Part shown: positions 11,708-22,900 of the stretch, piece by piece
Layout: each line of letters begins with the position of its first letter
How positions within the stretch are numbered: position 1 is the stretch's first letter
Origin: Parachlorella kessleri
Lineage: Eukaryota; Chlorophyta; Trebouxiophyceae; Chlorellales; Chlorellaceae
Reading direction: 5' to 3'
Length of the DNA stretch: 28,378 bases
Assembly: GCA_001598975.1 (NCBI GenBank)
Contig: BBXU01001130.1
Coordinates: 1-28,378, forward strand
Notes under the pieces: generated by a model
Databases searched by the model: none
The model's input: only the letters and a program-made list of their open reading frames with translations
What the model was told of the DNA's origin: nothing
Position numbers and translations under genes: made by a program

Positions 11708-14700
11708 ATGCAAGTCAGTATCACCTCATCAGGGCGACGCTTGTTGCCTCAGCAGCGGCAGTGCTTGGCCAGGCGGCATGCACCCACCCGTGCACCACAC
11801 TGCAGCAGTGCTGGAGCGACCCTGCAGCAGCACCAGGCAGCAAACCCTGCTGGCCTACCAACGCTTGAGCAAGCCGGCAGCAGTGCAAGCAGCAGCAGCA
11901 GCAGTGGCAGCAGTGAAGGCAATAGCCTAGGCGGCCAGCTGGTGGCGCAGCCACCAAGAAACTCTGCAGCGCCGATAGCAGCTGCAGCTGTTGCACCGCA
12001 TGCTGCTGTGTTTGCCGGAGCGCAGGCAAGGACACGCAGCAGCCAGGTTCTTGCCCCTGGAAGTATTGTCACAGCGGCTCTTATGAACAAGCTGGTGGGG
12101 ACGCAGGTGAGGTCCGCAGGGGGTGGCAGCGGTTCAGACTAGATTGGTGAGGAGTGGGAGTTGATCAGCGGCAGAGTGATGGCCGGTGTTGTGATGCAAA
12201 CTTTGCGGGGCTTACAAGCACTGCTGGTGGAGTGGCTGGTGCAGCGGTGGGTGGTATCCCACTTGCACTTTGCTGGACTAGGCCTGCGTATGCATCCCTC
12301 TCACTGCACCTGTTCGTGAGCAGCCCTGACAATGTTTACTTCCCTCCAATATGCACCGGCAGCCAGCCTGTCCTGCCACTCAGGATAGCACTGTCCCAGC
12401 CAGTCTTCCATAGTTGCTTGCCGATATGCGCCGGCTGCCCTTCTACAAAGCCGCCAAGGCCCCTTTCTTCCTGCATTAGACTCTGCCCCTGCCCCTGTGC
12501 TGCCTCCAGACTCACACGCAGGGTAAATGCTACCCCAACACTGCTGAGTGGCACTGTCCGAGCGGCGTTCCAGCTACTCTCAGCCTATGCCATCTCCATA
12601 CCCTCGCCCCTGCTGCCGTGCAAGTTCAGCAGCCTAGACTAACCGCATACCACCATCTGACTATGCTGCCCTATTGCCCCACTCCAGGCGCACACGGAGG
12701 GCGACTCGTACACAACAGTGGACCGGGTGGCCTATCAGGGCGTTCCCGGCGCTTACTCAGAGTCAGCAGCATTGAAAGCCTGCCCAGGGTGGGAGCCGCT
12801 GCCGTGCGAGCAGTTCGAGGTCGCCTTCCAAGCCCTCTCACAGGTGGGCTACTGTGCCAACTGATGGAAGACTACAAAGCGGAGCAAGAGCAGCAGGAGC
12901 AGTGTGCCTCTCAAGCGCTGGTGATCCTCGCAGGGCTGGCACAGCCGCCTTCGCCTGGCAGGGCATGGTCAGCATGGACCTTACCAGCACCACTGATCGC
13001 CGCTGCCTCCTCCTCACAGACTCTTGAACAACCGGTGCTGCTGGAAGTCTCATCCCCATTCTGCCAAGCTCGTGTTACTAGTACACGAAATTTTCTCCTG
13101 AGGCAGGCGATCCAGCATGATTTGTGGTATCAGTACTCCCCCACACCGTCCTGGCGGTCATGTCTCTTCTCAGCCTCCATGCCTTATTCTTCCGTGTGCA
13201 GTGGATGGCCGAGCGGGCGGTGCTCCCTGTGGAGAACTCCCTGGGGGGCTCTATCCACGCCGTGTACGACCTGCTGCTGCGCTACCGGCTGCATATCGTG
13301 GGCGAGGTCTCAGTGTCCGTCAACCACTGCCTGATGGCGCTGCCGGCGACCAAGAAAGCGGACTTGCGGCGGGTGATGAGTCATCCGCAGGCGCTGGCGC
13401 AGGTGTGTCAATCCAATGCTTTTCATTGTGGTCTCAACAGTCTCACAAAGCATGGCCACACTGGCAATGTTGGTGCGAGCCCTCGACGCTCAGAGGAGCT
13501 CGTACCGTCAAGGCTCTCTCGATCAGGATAGGTTGTTGTTTGAGGGTGGTTTGGTATGCCTGTTCAGCATTTGCTAGCTGAACTCCTTGCATCGGCCCAC
13601 TGCCCCAGCTTGTGTACTCAGTACTTCCTGCACATATCAATGATGCCTGCCGTGGCTCGTGTGTGTACTCAAGGAGGGCATGGATGGCACCTCTTACAAA
13701 GCTGGTGTATATGATGATATTGAATGGTAGAAGTGAGTGCCTGCAGGTGGATGGTTACCTGCGGCGGATGCCCGGCGTGGTTCGAGAAGCTGTAGATGAC
13801 ACGGCCGGGGCGGCCAAGCAAATCGCAGAGCAGCAGCTGGAGTGAGTCCCCGCTGGTGCCCATGTTTTACAGTGCCCTGTGATGCCTCATCTGCCACAAT
13901 TCAAATGCTGCCATTGCTTGCGGACCAGCTGCCGGAGGCGGCATACTGGCAATCCCTGGTCCGCCCTCATGTAGCAACAGGCGTGCAGTGTGGGTCGCAG
14001 GGAGGCAATGGTGGTCTGCATGCACGCAGCGTAACTGCTAGAAGTGCACCAAGCCATCGTGCTGGTGCCCCTGTGCTGCAGGCAGCGCTCGGGCCGCCTG
14101 GCGCCCTTGCCAAGCGTGCTGCTCACCGCGCGCTCTTGCTTGGCCTGCATTGCAGGGGCGTGGGTGCGGTGGCCTCCCGCCGGGCTGCGGAGCTGTACGG
14201 GCTTGAGATCCTGGAGGAGGGCATCCAGGTCAGCAGGGTGAAGGTTGGGTGGGGATGCATAGCAAGCAGGGCAGGCAGCTCAGGCTCGCCCAAGGGGCCA
14301 GCCAAGGTGGGGCCATCGGTTGGCCCTCCACCCCTGCCAACCCATTTGAAGTTGGGGTTAGGGTTTGCCGGCGATGGTGGGCCACCTATCACTGTGCCTG
14401 CGTGCCCGGTGTAATGCCGGCAGCAGGTGACCGTTCCGCCCCTATCTCACGTTTGGGCATGCAGCCACTGGGCAGTTCCCATGTGGGGTCTGACAGCAGA
14501 ACCAGTCTGACAACAGGGCCGCCTTGCATGGACTGTGGCAGCCCACCCCACCCAACCGCTTGCCTGTTCATGCTTCCACCCTGCACGTGCTGTGTAGGAC
14601 ATGACCGACAACATCACCCGCTTTGTGGTGCTGTCGAGGGACCCGCTTGTGTCCACGGTGCCGTCAGCCGGCGGCCAGCGCTGGAAAACCTCTATCGTCT

Positions 14701-15864
14701 TCTCGCTGCAAGAGGTGCGGCGAGGGCAGGTCATGGCTGCAGGCAGGGGTAGCGCATGTGGGAGCCGCACAGCAGCTGCGGCGTGTGCCAGGCTCTTGGG
14801 CTCGTGCTGCAGATGACTATCTGCTTGTATCATGGCTCCATCCCTTCCACACCTGCCAGCCAGCCCAGTGAGTGCATGCATGTGAGTTGCGGTTTGCAGC
14901 CTGCTGACTGTAATACACATAGTCACACAGCTGCTTGCTGCAAATGTTGTGCATGCAACACACTGTTGGATGACATGCAGGGACCTGGCCAGCTGTTCAA
15001 GGCAATGAGTGTGTTTGCACTGCGTGACATCAACATGACTAAGATCGAGTCGCGCCCCATGCGCTCCAAGCCGATTGTGGTCTCTGCCGAGGTAGGCAGG
15101 CTCCAGGAGCATGAACTGGGGGTGACGAGTTCTCTTGTGTGTGTGGTGTATTGCGCAACAACGATTAGCCAATGCCTATCAAAGTGCTTCTTAGGTGCCT
15201 CACTTGCAGGACTAGGACAAAAGGTTGCCCGCAGTGTGCTACTAGCCTCACAGTCTGCCCTGGGCTTCCAGGGTTGACAGCAGGGCTAAGCCTAGTGGCT
15301 TACTTGCCATTGAGATGCAGACTGCCAACGGCTCCGGCACCCGTGCCTTCAATTACCTGTTCTACATCGACTTTTCTGGCTCGCTGGCGGACCCCCAGTG
15401 CCAGAATGCCCTCCGCCACCTCCAGGCAAGTGCCTGCTCAGCCCTGTAGCTGGTCATAACACATTGCCACTGTGGTGTGGAGCCTTGCTTTTGCAAGGGC
15501 TGGAAGAGAAGTCGACCCAGTAGGCATCGATAGTGCGAGTACACAGGGAGGGGTGCCGCAAGAGAAGAGAGCACGGTGCAGGGTTACAGGGCCAAATGTG
15601 GCCGGTATGCGTAGCTTGGACTAACAATAAACGAGCCAGAGGTCTCACCTGCGATGTTTTGTATAGCATTAAATTGGCGCCTATTTGTTGTTAAGCATGA
15701 TGCGGCTCATGCATACTGGTTGGTGCCCTGCGCTCGGCATTGGGTTGTGTCCGCTGGGGGATCATTAGTGTAAGACACCTCAGAGGTCTGCCTTCTTTTT
15801 TGTGCAGGAGATTGCGCCCTTCCTGCGCGTCCTGGGCTCCTACCCTGCTGACACTGAGCTCTGA
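11708..15864 (+). CDS. ADT: Arogenate/prephenate dehydratase with ACT domain, plastid
   Basis: Catalyses decarboxylative dehydration of arogenate to phenylalanine (or prephenate to phenylpyruvate), the last steps of Phe synthesis in the plastid stroma. Exons: 11708-12106, 12688-12843, 13202-13402, 13747-13841, 14156-14228, 14598-14714, 14981-15091, 15321-15425, 15808-15864; all phases agree and give 437 residues. Residues 1-130 are Ser/Ala/Gln-rich and Arg-bearing, as in a transit peptide. The catalytic domain follows: [12 protein letters not shown] near 147, [13 protein letters not shown] near 193, [13 protein letters not shown] near 265, and the TRF catalytic motif at 315-317. The ACT domain starts near 337, with GPGQLFKAM (348-356) and ESRP (370-373), the Phe-binding signature, so feedback control by Phe is likely. 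Introns of 266-581 nt hold nothing I recognise. The last intron has a GC donor. Arogenate versus prephenate preference cannot be told from this sequence; ADT is inferred from plant and algal relatives. Confidence 0.94.
15426..15807 (+). other. GC-AG intron in the arogenate dehydratase gene
   Basis: Intron 8 begins CAG|GCAAGT and ends TTGTGCAG|GAG. The join gives [16 protein letters not shown], which matches the family without gap. No GT donor gives the same in-frame product. The donor matches the known GC-AG consensus exactly. Confidence 0.85.
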
Positions 15865-17030
15865 GGCTGGCAACCAGGACCGCTACCTGAGTGGGCCCAT
15901 CAGAGTTTGGTAGAGCGATGATGAGGAGTCGGGAGTGTGTGGTGCGAGGACACTTGACAAAACACCTAGCACTTCATTTTTAGAGCATTGGCCATTATTT
16001 GTGACCCTGCTGTTCAAATGTCCTCTCCTCGCAGCAGCTTGGGCCGCTTGGAGCTGCCGCTGGCGCCTGGGAGGGGTGCCTTGCCTGACCAGATGCCACA
16101 TATGTTCTGGTATGGGCTGCCTGGATGTTCCCGGTTACTGGGAGCTGCCTCTCCTCCCCTTGACTTGCTTCCACTTCTTGGGTGTTCCAGTCACCAGGGC
16201 CATGTTTTCCTGTTGTGATGTCGTGCTCTTCGCTGGTTTGCCTGGGTCCTTGCTTCAACAAGTGGCCCATGTGCCTGTGCGCCGGGCCACCAATGTTGGC
16301 AGGTCGCCCAATCATACCTTGCCAAAAACGTTAATTTCCTGCTAGCCTCCCGGGCTTTTGTGTTAGCTCACATACCTTTAAAGTCTGCGTGCCCTGCGCC
16401 TTCTTCATTGCTCTCTTTCAAGGCCTGACAGTGCTTGGCCTATTTTTGAATAACTGGGATACATTTTGCTGTGGAAACGTGCGACCTTCATGAAAGAGTA
16501 AAAGGAAAGGCCTTGCCCCAAATCCTGGGGCCAAAAGGGTGGGTACAACGAACACAGCAGTGCAACTGCAACTAGCACCCACGTCACAAGTACTCTGCAG
16601 CTGACCATGCATGCAAGGCCAGGGCTAGTAGCAGTCGTCAAGCATCGCTGCCTAACAAAACCCGAGTTTTAAGCGTAGTACGGGCGCGCATACAACCCTT
16701 GCCAGTCATGAGCCTATGAGCACCCTCGTTTACCTGCGGCTCCACCACCTCAGCCCCTTACTCCAGGATGACTAACATCAAGGAGTCGACAACCTGGGAG
16801 AGCTCCACTGGTAGAGGCGCTTCACACACACCCTTAGAGGCCTCAGGGCCCTGGCCAGTCAGGTTCTCTGGCAGTGTACTATTGCATAGACAGCCTGCCA
16901 CCACCCACTGATCAAGGGCTGTCAGGGGTGGCCACTGCAGCCCCTGCTTCCTCGCTGCCCTCGGTCGACGATGCAGAAGCCCCTAAACGTCCTGCTGTCA
17001 CGTGCACGCCATCTGAGCCACCCCACTCAT
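15865..17030. other. Convergent intergenic region between ADT and EF-P
   Basis: This 1.17-kb stretch must contain the 3' UTRs of the dehydratase (plus) and of EF-P (minus). I found no TGTAA poly(A) signal on either strand near the stops, no RNA gene, and no convincing protein frame. Open frames here are short and lack homology signs. Confidence 0.6.
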
Positions 17031-19607
17031 CTAGTTGGCTCTGCTGAGGTAAGAGTCCGTGCGGGTGTCCACCTTAATCTTCTCACCAACTGCAGAAGGC
17101 ATCAGAGGCCAGTGCCAACTAACCACCAAGCGACTGTGCTGCGACTGCTCCCTAGTCTTGCAAACCAACAGCCGGCAACTTAAGGCAGCATTTCAACCCA
17201 GCAAAACAAGCTGCCCTGGATGTTTACCACTGCGGTGCAAGCAACTAGACAGAGGACCCTACAGGCCCACAGACAGGAGGAAGGGAGAAGGAGCTTAACC
17301 CCAGGGGTGTATACAGTCTTAAAGCAACCCGCAGCCGGTGCCCCGGGCCGCCACCCTTTCGGGCGCCCCTCGTTGCACGCGGCCCTGCTAGCCACAAGCA
17401 GCCAAACCCGCGGCTCACACTGCCTGCCGCCACTACCATCGACAGCCAAGCCCAGCGGTTGCAACCTCGCACCACCACCGCGCACCGTTGATGAAGAGCG
17501 GCACTTGGATGACCGCGCCCGTCTCCAGCGTGGCTGGCTTGCTGCCGCCGGAGGCCGTGTTGCCGCGCACGCCAGGGTCGGTCTCAACCACCTCTAGGTC
17601 CACAGACGACGGCAGGTCGACCGTGATGACCTGCACGCGTTGTTATCAAGGTGGGCGGGAGTGTCACTCCGTGGGTTAGCTGCTCACTAACCTCCCAGCG
17701 CAACAGATTGGTTGCCACGGTGACAACCCCATTTCTTCCAACAGGGGCTACTTGGGTGGGGGTTGCGCACCCAACGGGGGTGTGATACCCTGGCCCTGTG
17801 CCTGGGATGGACTAGGTAGGGGTGGGGTTGCCTACTCAAGCCTCCGCCCAAGACGCTTTCAAGGATCCGTGGGGAGACTCCTGTGGTCCACTGGAGCGAG
17901 AGGTGGCAGAGGGCTATCAACTGCACAAGGCGGCCACCTCCCAAGCGAGAAGAATTACGTCCCACGCCACCCAGGTCCGCGGCTGTCAGGGGGAAAGTTT
18001 CAGGCACACACGTGCACATATCACACACTATCAGTAGGCGATCCCCCTCCTTCGCAGGCTGGCCTTGCTAGCCCCCACCACCCAGCAGCCCCAAGCGTCA
18101 ACAGAGAAGGCCCCCAACATCCACCAACCCAGCCCACCTTGCCATTCCAGAGCAGCAGCGCGACAGACATGCCCTCCTTGAGATACTTCCCCCAGGTGCT
18201 TGAGTCCTTCCTCAGCCGCGTCTCCTCATATGTGGACATGTCCTGCAAGGCTCACTCACACATACATTGTAGACAAGAACAAATGCTGCAGACACGCGAA
18301 CGAACACCCACACTCCCAGCTAGCACCCAAGGGCTGGTACCTTGGCGGCACAAGGGCACCCCGCTGCCTGAGTCACACAACTCCCTGCATATGCATGCTG
18401 TAGGTTTCAACAGTCCAGCACAGGTGTGACCGGTCCCCTTGCTATCGAGACAAGCCAGCCGACTCCGCAACAAGATCCCTGGCACTTGGCCATCCATCAT
18501 CCTGGCCAACAGGCGCTCCCGCCACTCACCATGAAAACACACTGCAAGCAGAAGACAAGTGGCAACCAGTCAATTAGCAAGGACATGAAGGAGGAGAGTG
18601 AGGCGAGGCAACATAGGTAGGCCCAGCAATGCTCAACTGCAGCAATTAAACATATACACAAAATTAGGTGCAGCGCATCACAGACCAGTGCACAGCACAG
18701 CACGCATAGCATAGCACATCACCCACCTCATCACCGTCTTCGTACGTGAACTGTGTGTCTTTTTTCTCCACATTTGCTAGCTCCACTGTCTCCCCCGCCC
18801 GCCAGGTCCGATCCACAGTATTTCCGGTAACATAGTTCTTCAGCTTGGACCGCACAAAGGCTGCACCTTTCCCAGGCTTGACGTGTAGGAACTCTGCAGG
18901 GGACAAGTTAGGTGCCATTGCTGGCCTTGTTAGGGGTACTCAGGCTAGTCAACGTGCATCCGTATCCGCTTGGTCGGTACGCTCGATGGAACACACAAAG
19001 TGAATGAACCCTGCTGTGTAACACGTGCAGGGCAGGTCGTGCAACTGGAAGTGCCAAGCACGCAGCAGCTGGAACTGAATGGTAACAAAAGTGCAATCTG
19101 CTAGTGTGTCAGCATGCTTCACGCAGCCTATAGGCCCGGAAAGCTGATGCAAAGCCGCTCCCCAGCGCTCACCAACAACCCGGTAAGGAGCGCCGTCAAA
19201 CTCGATGGTCATCCCTGTCTTAAAGTCGTTGGAGGAAACTGAGGCTGCGCTGACTTGCAGCGAAAGCCGCCTGGCCGTCACCTGCCCAGTTGGAAGGAAG
19301 CGAGGAGTATGAAACTTGCGGCTCCTCTTTCCTTGGGCAGCTCTGTGCCTGCTTGTCTAGCTACCAAAGGCACTGCCCGTGGGCACAAAGCACGATGCGA
19401 TGTCCCTTGGACCAGTACGAGGTGGAAGCGTACCAACTGAGACTCCTACCTGCGCCTGTTTGCTGGGATGTTGCCAGCCAGCACGGAAGGTGCACCTCGG
19501 GAGCTTACAAGTCCTGCAAGGTCGTTTTGATAGTATTAGAACGTAAGTTTACCTGGCTGAACTGGCAAGGTTGGGCCACCAGACGGATTCTTAACTTACT
19601 GCTGCAT
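17031..19607 (-). CDS. EF-P: Translation elongation factor P, plastid type
   Basis: EF-P enters the ribosomal E site and helps form peptide bonds at stalled (polyproline) sites; a nuclear-encoded copy with a presequence is expected to serve plastid ribosomes. Exons: 19607-19600, 19513-19450, 19281-19173, 18893-18727, 18541-18530, 18242-18138, 17630-17486, 17089-17031, giving 222 residues. The first 39 residues or so are basic and Ser/Ala-rich, as in a transit peptide; EF-P proper starts at SSNDFKTGM. The KOW-like N domain carries [10 protein letters not shown], with K69 at the position of modified Lys34 in E. coli. The two OB domains include [32 protein letters not shown] and VPLFIN. The C-terminus is [13 protein letters not shown]. 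The ATG at 19607 is the first after an in-frame TGA, but the first coding exon has only 8 nt before GTAAGT. A 12-nt exon supplies CVFM. What modifies K69 cannot be told from this window. Confidence 0.93.
18530..18541 (-). other. 12-nt microexon of EF-P (codes CVFM)
   Basis: Between the exons ending at 18727 and starting at 18242 the simple join would give [14 protein letters not shown], four residues shorter than EF-P relatives, which have Y/F-VFM before DM. On the minus strand the sequence TTGCAG, then TGTGTTTTCATG, then GTGAGT lies in this intron. It codes CVFM in phase 0, with a good acceptor and a consensus donor, and restores the expected length exactly. Confidence 0.88.
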
Positions 19608-19989
19608 GATGATGTCTATGTGGCTCGCAACTCCACAAGCTAGCCCCTGAAAGCTCTTCTTGGCGGCAAGCTTGATCAGTTGGCAATGTATGCAAGCAAC
19701 ACGGTGAGGTCTTCAGCAGATCAACCAGCGGGGGAGGGTGGGGGGCCCCACAGGGATTTCTGAGACTTGGCGCCCGGAGATCCCAAGCTTCCTGAGGCGG
19801 CGGTACTGCGTGCTGTACTCTATCCAGCCCCAACGCAAGAGTGATGAAGTTACTTTTGTATATTGCGTCGAACATCTTACAGCCCCACTCCTCCTTTCTT
19901 AAGCACATCGGGCGATCGTTTTGCATCGGGGCTAGCAAGTCGCGCTCCTTTGCCGCTTCACCCTTTCAAGTAGAAGAACTAGGTCTAGC
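19608..19989. promoter_or_regulatory. Shared divergent promoter region, EF-P and OLA1
   Basis: 382 bp lie between the EF-P start codon (minus, 19607) and the OLA1 start codon (plus, 19990). Both 5' UTRs and core promoters should be here. A TTTTGTATATTG segment near 19855 is the most TATA-like sequence, but I would not assign it to either gene. An in-frame TAG precedes the OLA1 ATG. Confidence 0.55.
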
Positions 19990-22900
19990 ATGCCTCCTAA
20001 GAAGAAGGAAGAGGTTAAGGAGAGGCCTCTCCTGGGCAGGTACTACTGCCTGCATGTCGGGTTTTTGGTGGCATGTGGATATTATCTTGCTGCCTTCCGG
20101 CTTACTGACCCGCCACTGTATTCCTGTACAGGTTCAAGTCCAACCTTAAGGTGCAGCCCCTCTCCCTGACAGCTAGCATGGCTGCTAAACTATGGTGCCC
20201 CAGCCTCGCTTGGACCACAGATTCCCTTTGCGGGGGTTTTGCTGGGTTTACCTCTGACAGTCAGTGTACAGACAGCCTGCTTAGACCAAAGCATTCGTCA
20301 TGGGGCTTGCAGGTCGGCATAGTGGGGCTGCCCAATGTTGGCAAGAGCACCCTTTTTAATGTGCTCACAAAGATGGGCATCCCAGCTGAGAACTTCCCCT
20401 TCTGCACTATTGACCCCAACGCGGTAAGCGGGGCTTGGAAGGGGCTTGCTGCCCCTGTGCAGCTGTAACCTGTGGGGCTTGCAGATGGAGGGAGCTGGCC
20501 CTTGTGGCGAGATAGATTGTTGGCTGGCGGGCTAGCCTGTGCATAATAATGCTGCATAATAATGCAAAGGCCTGAGACCCATGTGTACTTCACATGAAGT
20601 GTTGAGGCAGCCGGGTGTGGCCCGCACTTACGCAGTGCAGCAGGGCAGGCAGCGGCCTTTGAAGTTGAAGTGAGGATGCCTTGAGCAGGGCAGATCAGGA
20701 GTTGGGCAGGCCAGAAGGGGCGGCGTGCCGGCTGGGTAGTGCCTCAGTGACATTTGTCCTGCTTCAGCTCAGCCTCTTGCTAAGCCCCAAGCACCGCTCC
20801 CTGTGCCGAGGCATGCAGCTGGTAGTCGCGCTAGCGAGGGCAAGCATGCAGCTTCCCATGCGGCAGGCTAAAGCAGCATGATGTTGTATGCCCAGCTAGA
20901 GCTCCCAGCTCTTCCAGATAGAGCTCCCAGCTCTTCTTCTCCCAAGGCTTGTTGGGGGGAGGTCTCAAAGCACCAGCACCTTTACACGCTGGTGGTGGGG
21001 ACCCTGCCACCCGGTTCCAGCACCTGGCTGCCACCCCCGGCCGCGCCTCTGCCCCGCCCCCTTCCTGCAGGCGCGCGTGAACGTGCCGGACGACCGCTTC
21101 CGGTGGCTGTGCCAGCTGTACAAGCCCAAGAGCGAGGTGCCAGCCTTTTTGGAGGTGGTGGACATTGCGGGGCTGGTGAAGGGGGCGGCGCAGGGGGAGG
21201 GCCTGGGCAACGCCTTCCTCTCACACATACAGGTGCGTGCCTGGCGCTGGGCATATGCGGTTTCAGGATGGGAAGGAGGGGGAGGGGCCTGGGAACGCCT
21301 GCCTCTCGCACATCCAGGTGGGTGCCAGGCGCTGGGGAAGAGACGATTGGGCGGGGGTGTTTCCATGAAGCGGAGGCAGGAAGAGGGCTGGACAATGCTC
21401 CTTTTTCCCCACCCAGATCCAGGCAGGTGTAAGTGAAGGGAAAAAGTGGTGGTGTGGTAGGAGTTGGGCAGGTTACGAAAAAATGTTGAAGGAGGAATGG
21501 CTCGGCCCGGGCAATGCCATTCGAAGGTAGATGGGTGGGCGCGTTGAACCAGGGGGACTGGCCCGGGGGCCGTGGGCAGGAGAGAAAGTGGGCTGGGTCC
21601 AGAGGGGCAGGTAAGGGAGCTTAGGGAGCGGACCTGCTGCGGTACTACCTCAGCTATTAGTGAGTGTATAAGCTGGGAGAGGTGCACTGTTGGGCTGTGT
21701 AGCGTCCAAGGTGTCATGCTGCATGTTGCTTGCCAAAGCTGTTCGAGGGTCCTGTCGAGGGATGCGCTTGGCTGCTGCATGCAGGCGGTAGATGGCATCA
21801 TCCACGTGTGTCGAGCGTTTGAGGACCCAGATGTGGTACATGTGGAGGACCGTGTAAACCCAGTGGAGGGTGAGTGGGGGGATGACTCACAGGTTGAGTA
21901 TGTGGAGGCCTAAACATTTCCTCACTTGCAAAGTTTCGGGGCATGTGGGGATGGTGGACATTGGCTGGTGGATGTTGTGGGGTTTGGTGCCTCAAGTTGC
22001 ATGGTTTGGTGTGCCCAGGGGCGGGCCGGCCAGGTTCCCAGTTGTAACGAGGTTGGGCTCTGTGGGAGGTGTCCACTTGGGAGAGGGGAAGGGCTGGTAG
22101 CCTGCATGTGAACATGCGTGAGGGGTGTGAGGTGGGCCTGGTCGTGCCTGCAGCGCGGCTCGTGGTTGTGGCACCATCCCGAGCCCCCATTGAAAGCCCG
22201 CTGGTTCGGCCTGGCTCCTTGCATGGTGGAGTACCCGCCAAGCTCGATGCCTTTCGTCCCCTTCCCCTACGGCTGACTCTGTTCGTTTCTGGTAGAGACA
22301 CCCAGGGCTGCTGCTGCTTTGGACGCGTTGAATGCCATCGGAAGGCCTGTGTACCACGCAACTTCATACTGAGAAAGGCCGCCCTTGCGCCTGATGATGC
22401 AGATCTGGAAATCATCCATAGCGAGCTGCGTGCCAAGGACATTGAGCGGCTAGAGAAGTACGTGCAGTCCATCAGGGACCAAGAAAAAAGGTGCGTCGCC
22501 GCTGGCAGGTCCCCTGGCGAGTGTTGCTTGACAGTGGCAGGCTTGGCTTGAAGGCCTGCCTGGCTGCGGGGTGAAGAGGTGGCTGGGGTGGTGGGTGCTA
22601 CTGTAACCCAAGCATATGCAGATAACACCCTGCTTCAAAGATAGTGAACAGACGAGGTCGGTGGTGGAGGGTCCTTGCTTGGCCTTACTGGCCGGGTCAG
22701 GTTGAAGTGTTGCATTCCCTTCTGGGAAGTTGGCAGCTGTGGTGTGCTTGGCATCTCTTTAAAAAACCAGCCTCCGTCGTCCCAATTTACCAAGGCTGAC
22801 TCGCGCCTTGCTTTAGCTGTGGCGCATCTCACTCTCTTTGCCGCAGGGGCCTGAAGAAGGAGCAGAAAGAGGAGATTGTGATGGGAGACCATGTCCTAGA

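Noticed and set aside
12618..13334. A 238-codon plus-strand frame.
   Set aside because: It reads through two introns and two dehydratase exons in the wrong frame. The true exons 12688-12843 and 13202-13402 carry the conserved motifs.
19591..19938. A 115-codon minus-strand frame as a first EF-P exon.
   Set aside because: It starts with TTG, is in the wrong frame for the EF-P exons and lacks transit-peptide character; the ATG at 19607 in another frame joins correctly.
20965..21801. A 278-codon minus-strand frame.
   Set aside because: It is antisense to OLA1 exons 4 and 5 and the intron between them, and is Pro/Ser-rich shadow sequence of GC-rich DNA.
21798..22628. A 276-codon minus-strand frame.
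   Set aside because: It is antisense to OLA1 exons 5 and 6 and introns, with no recognisable domain.
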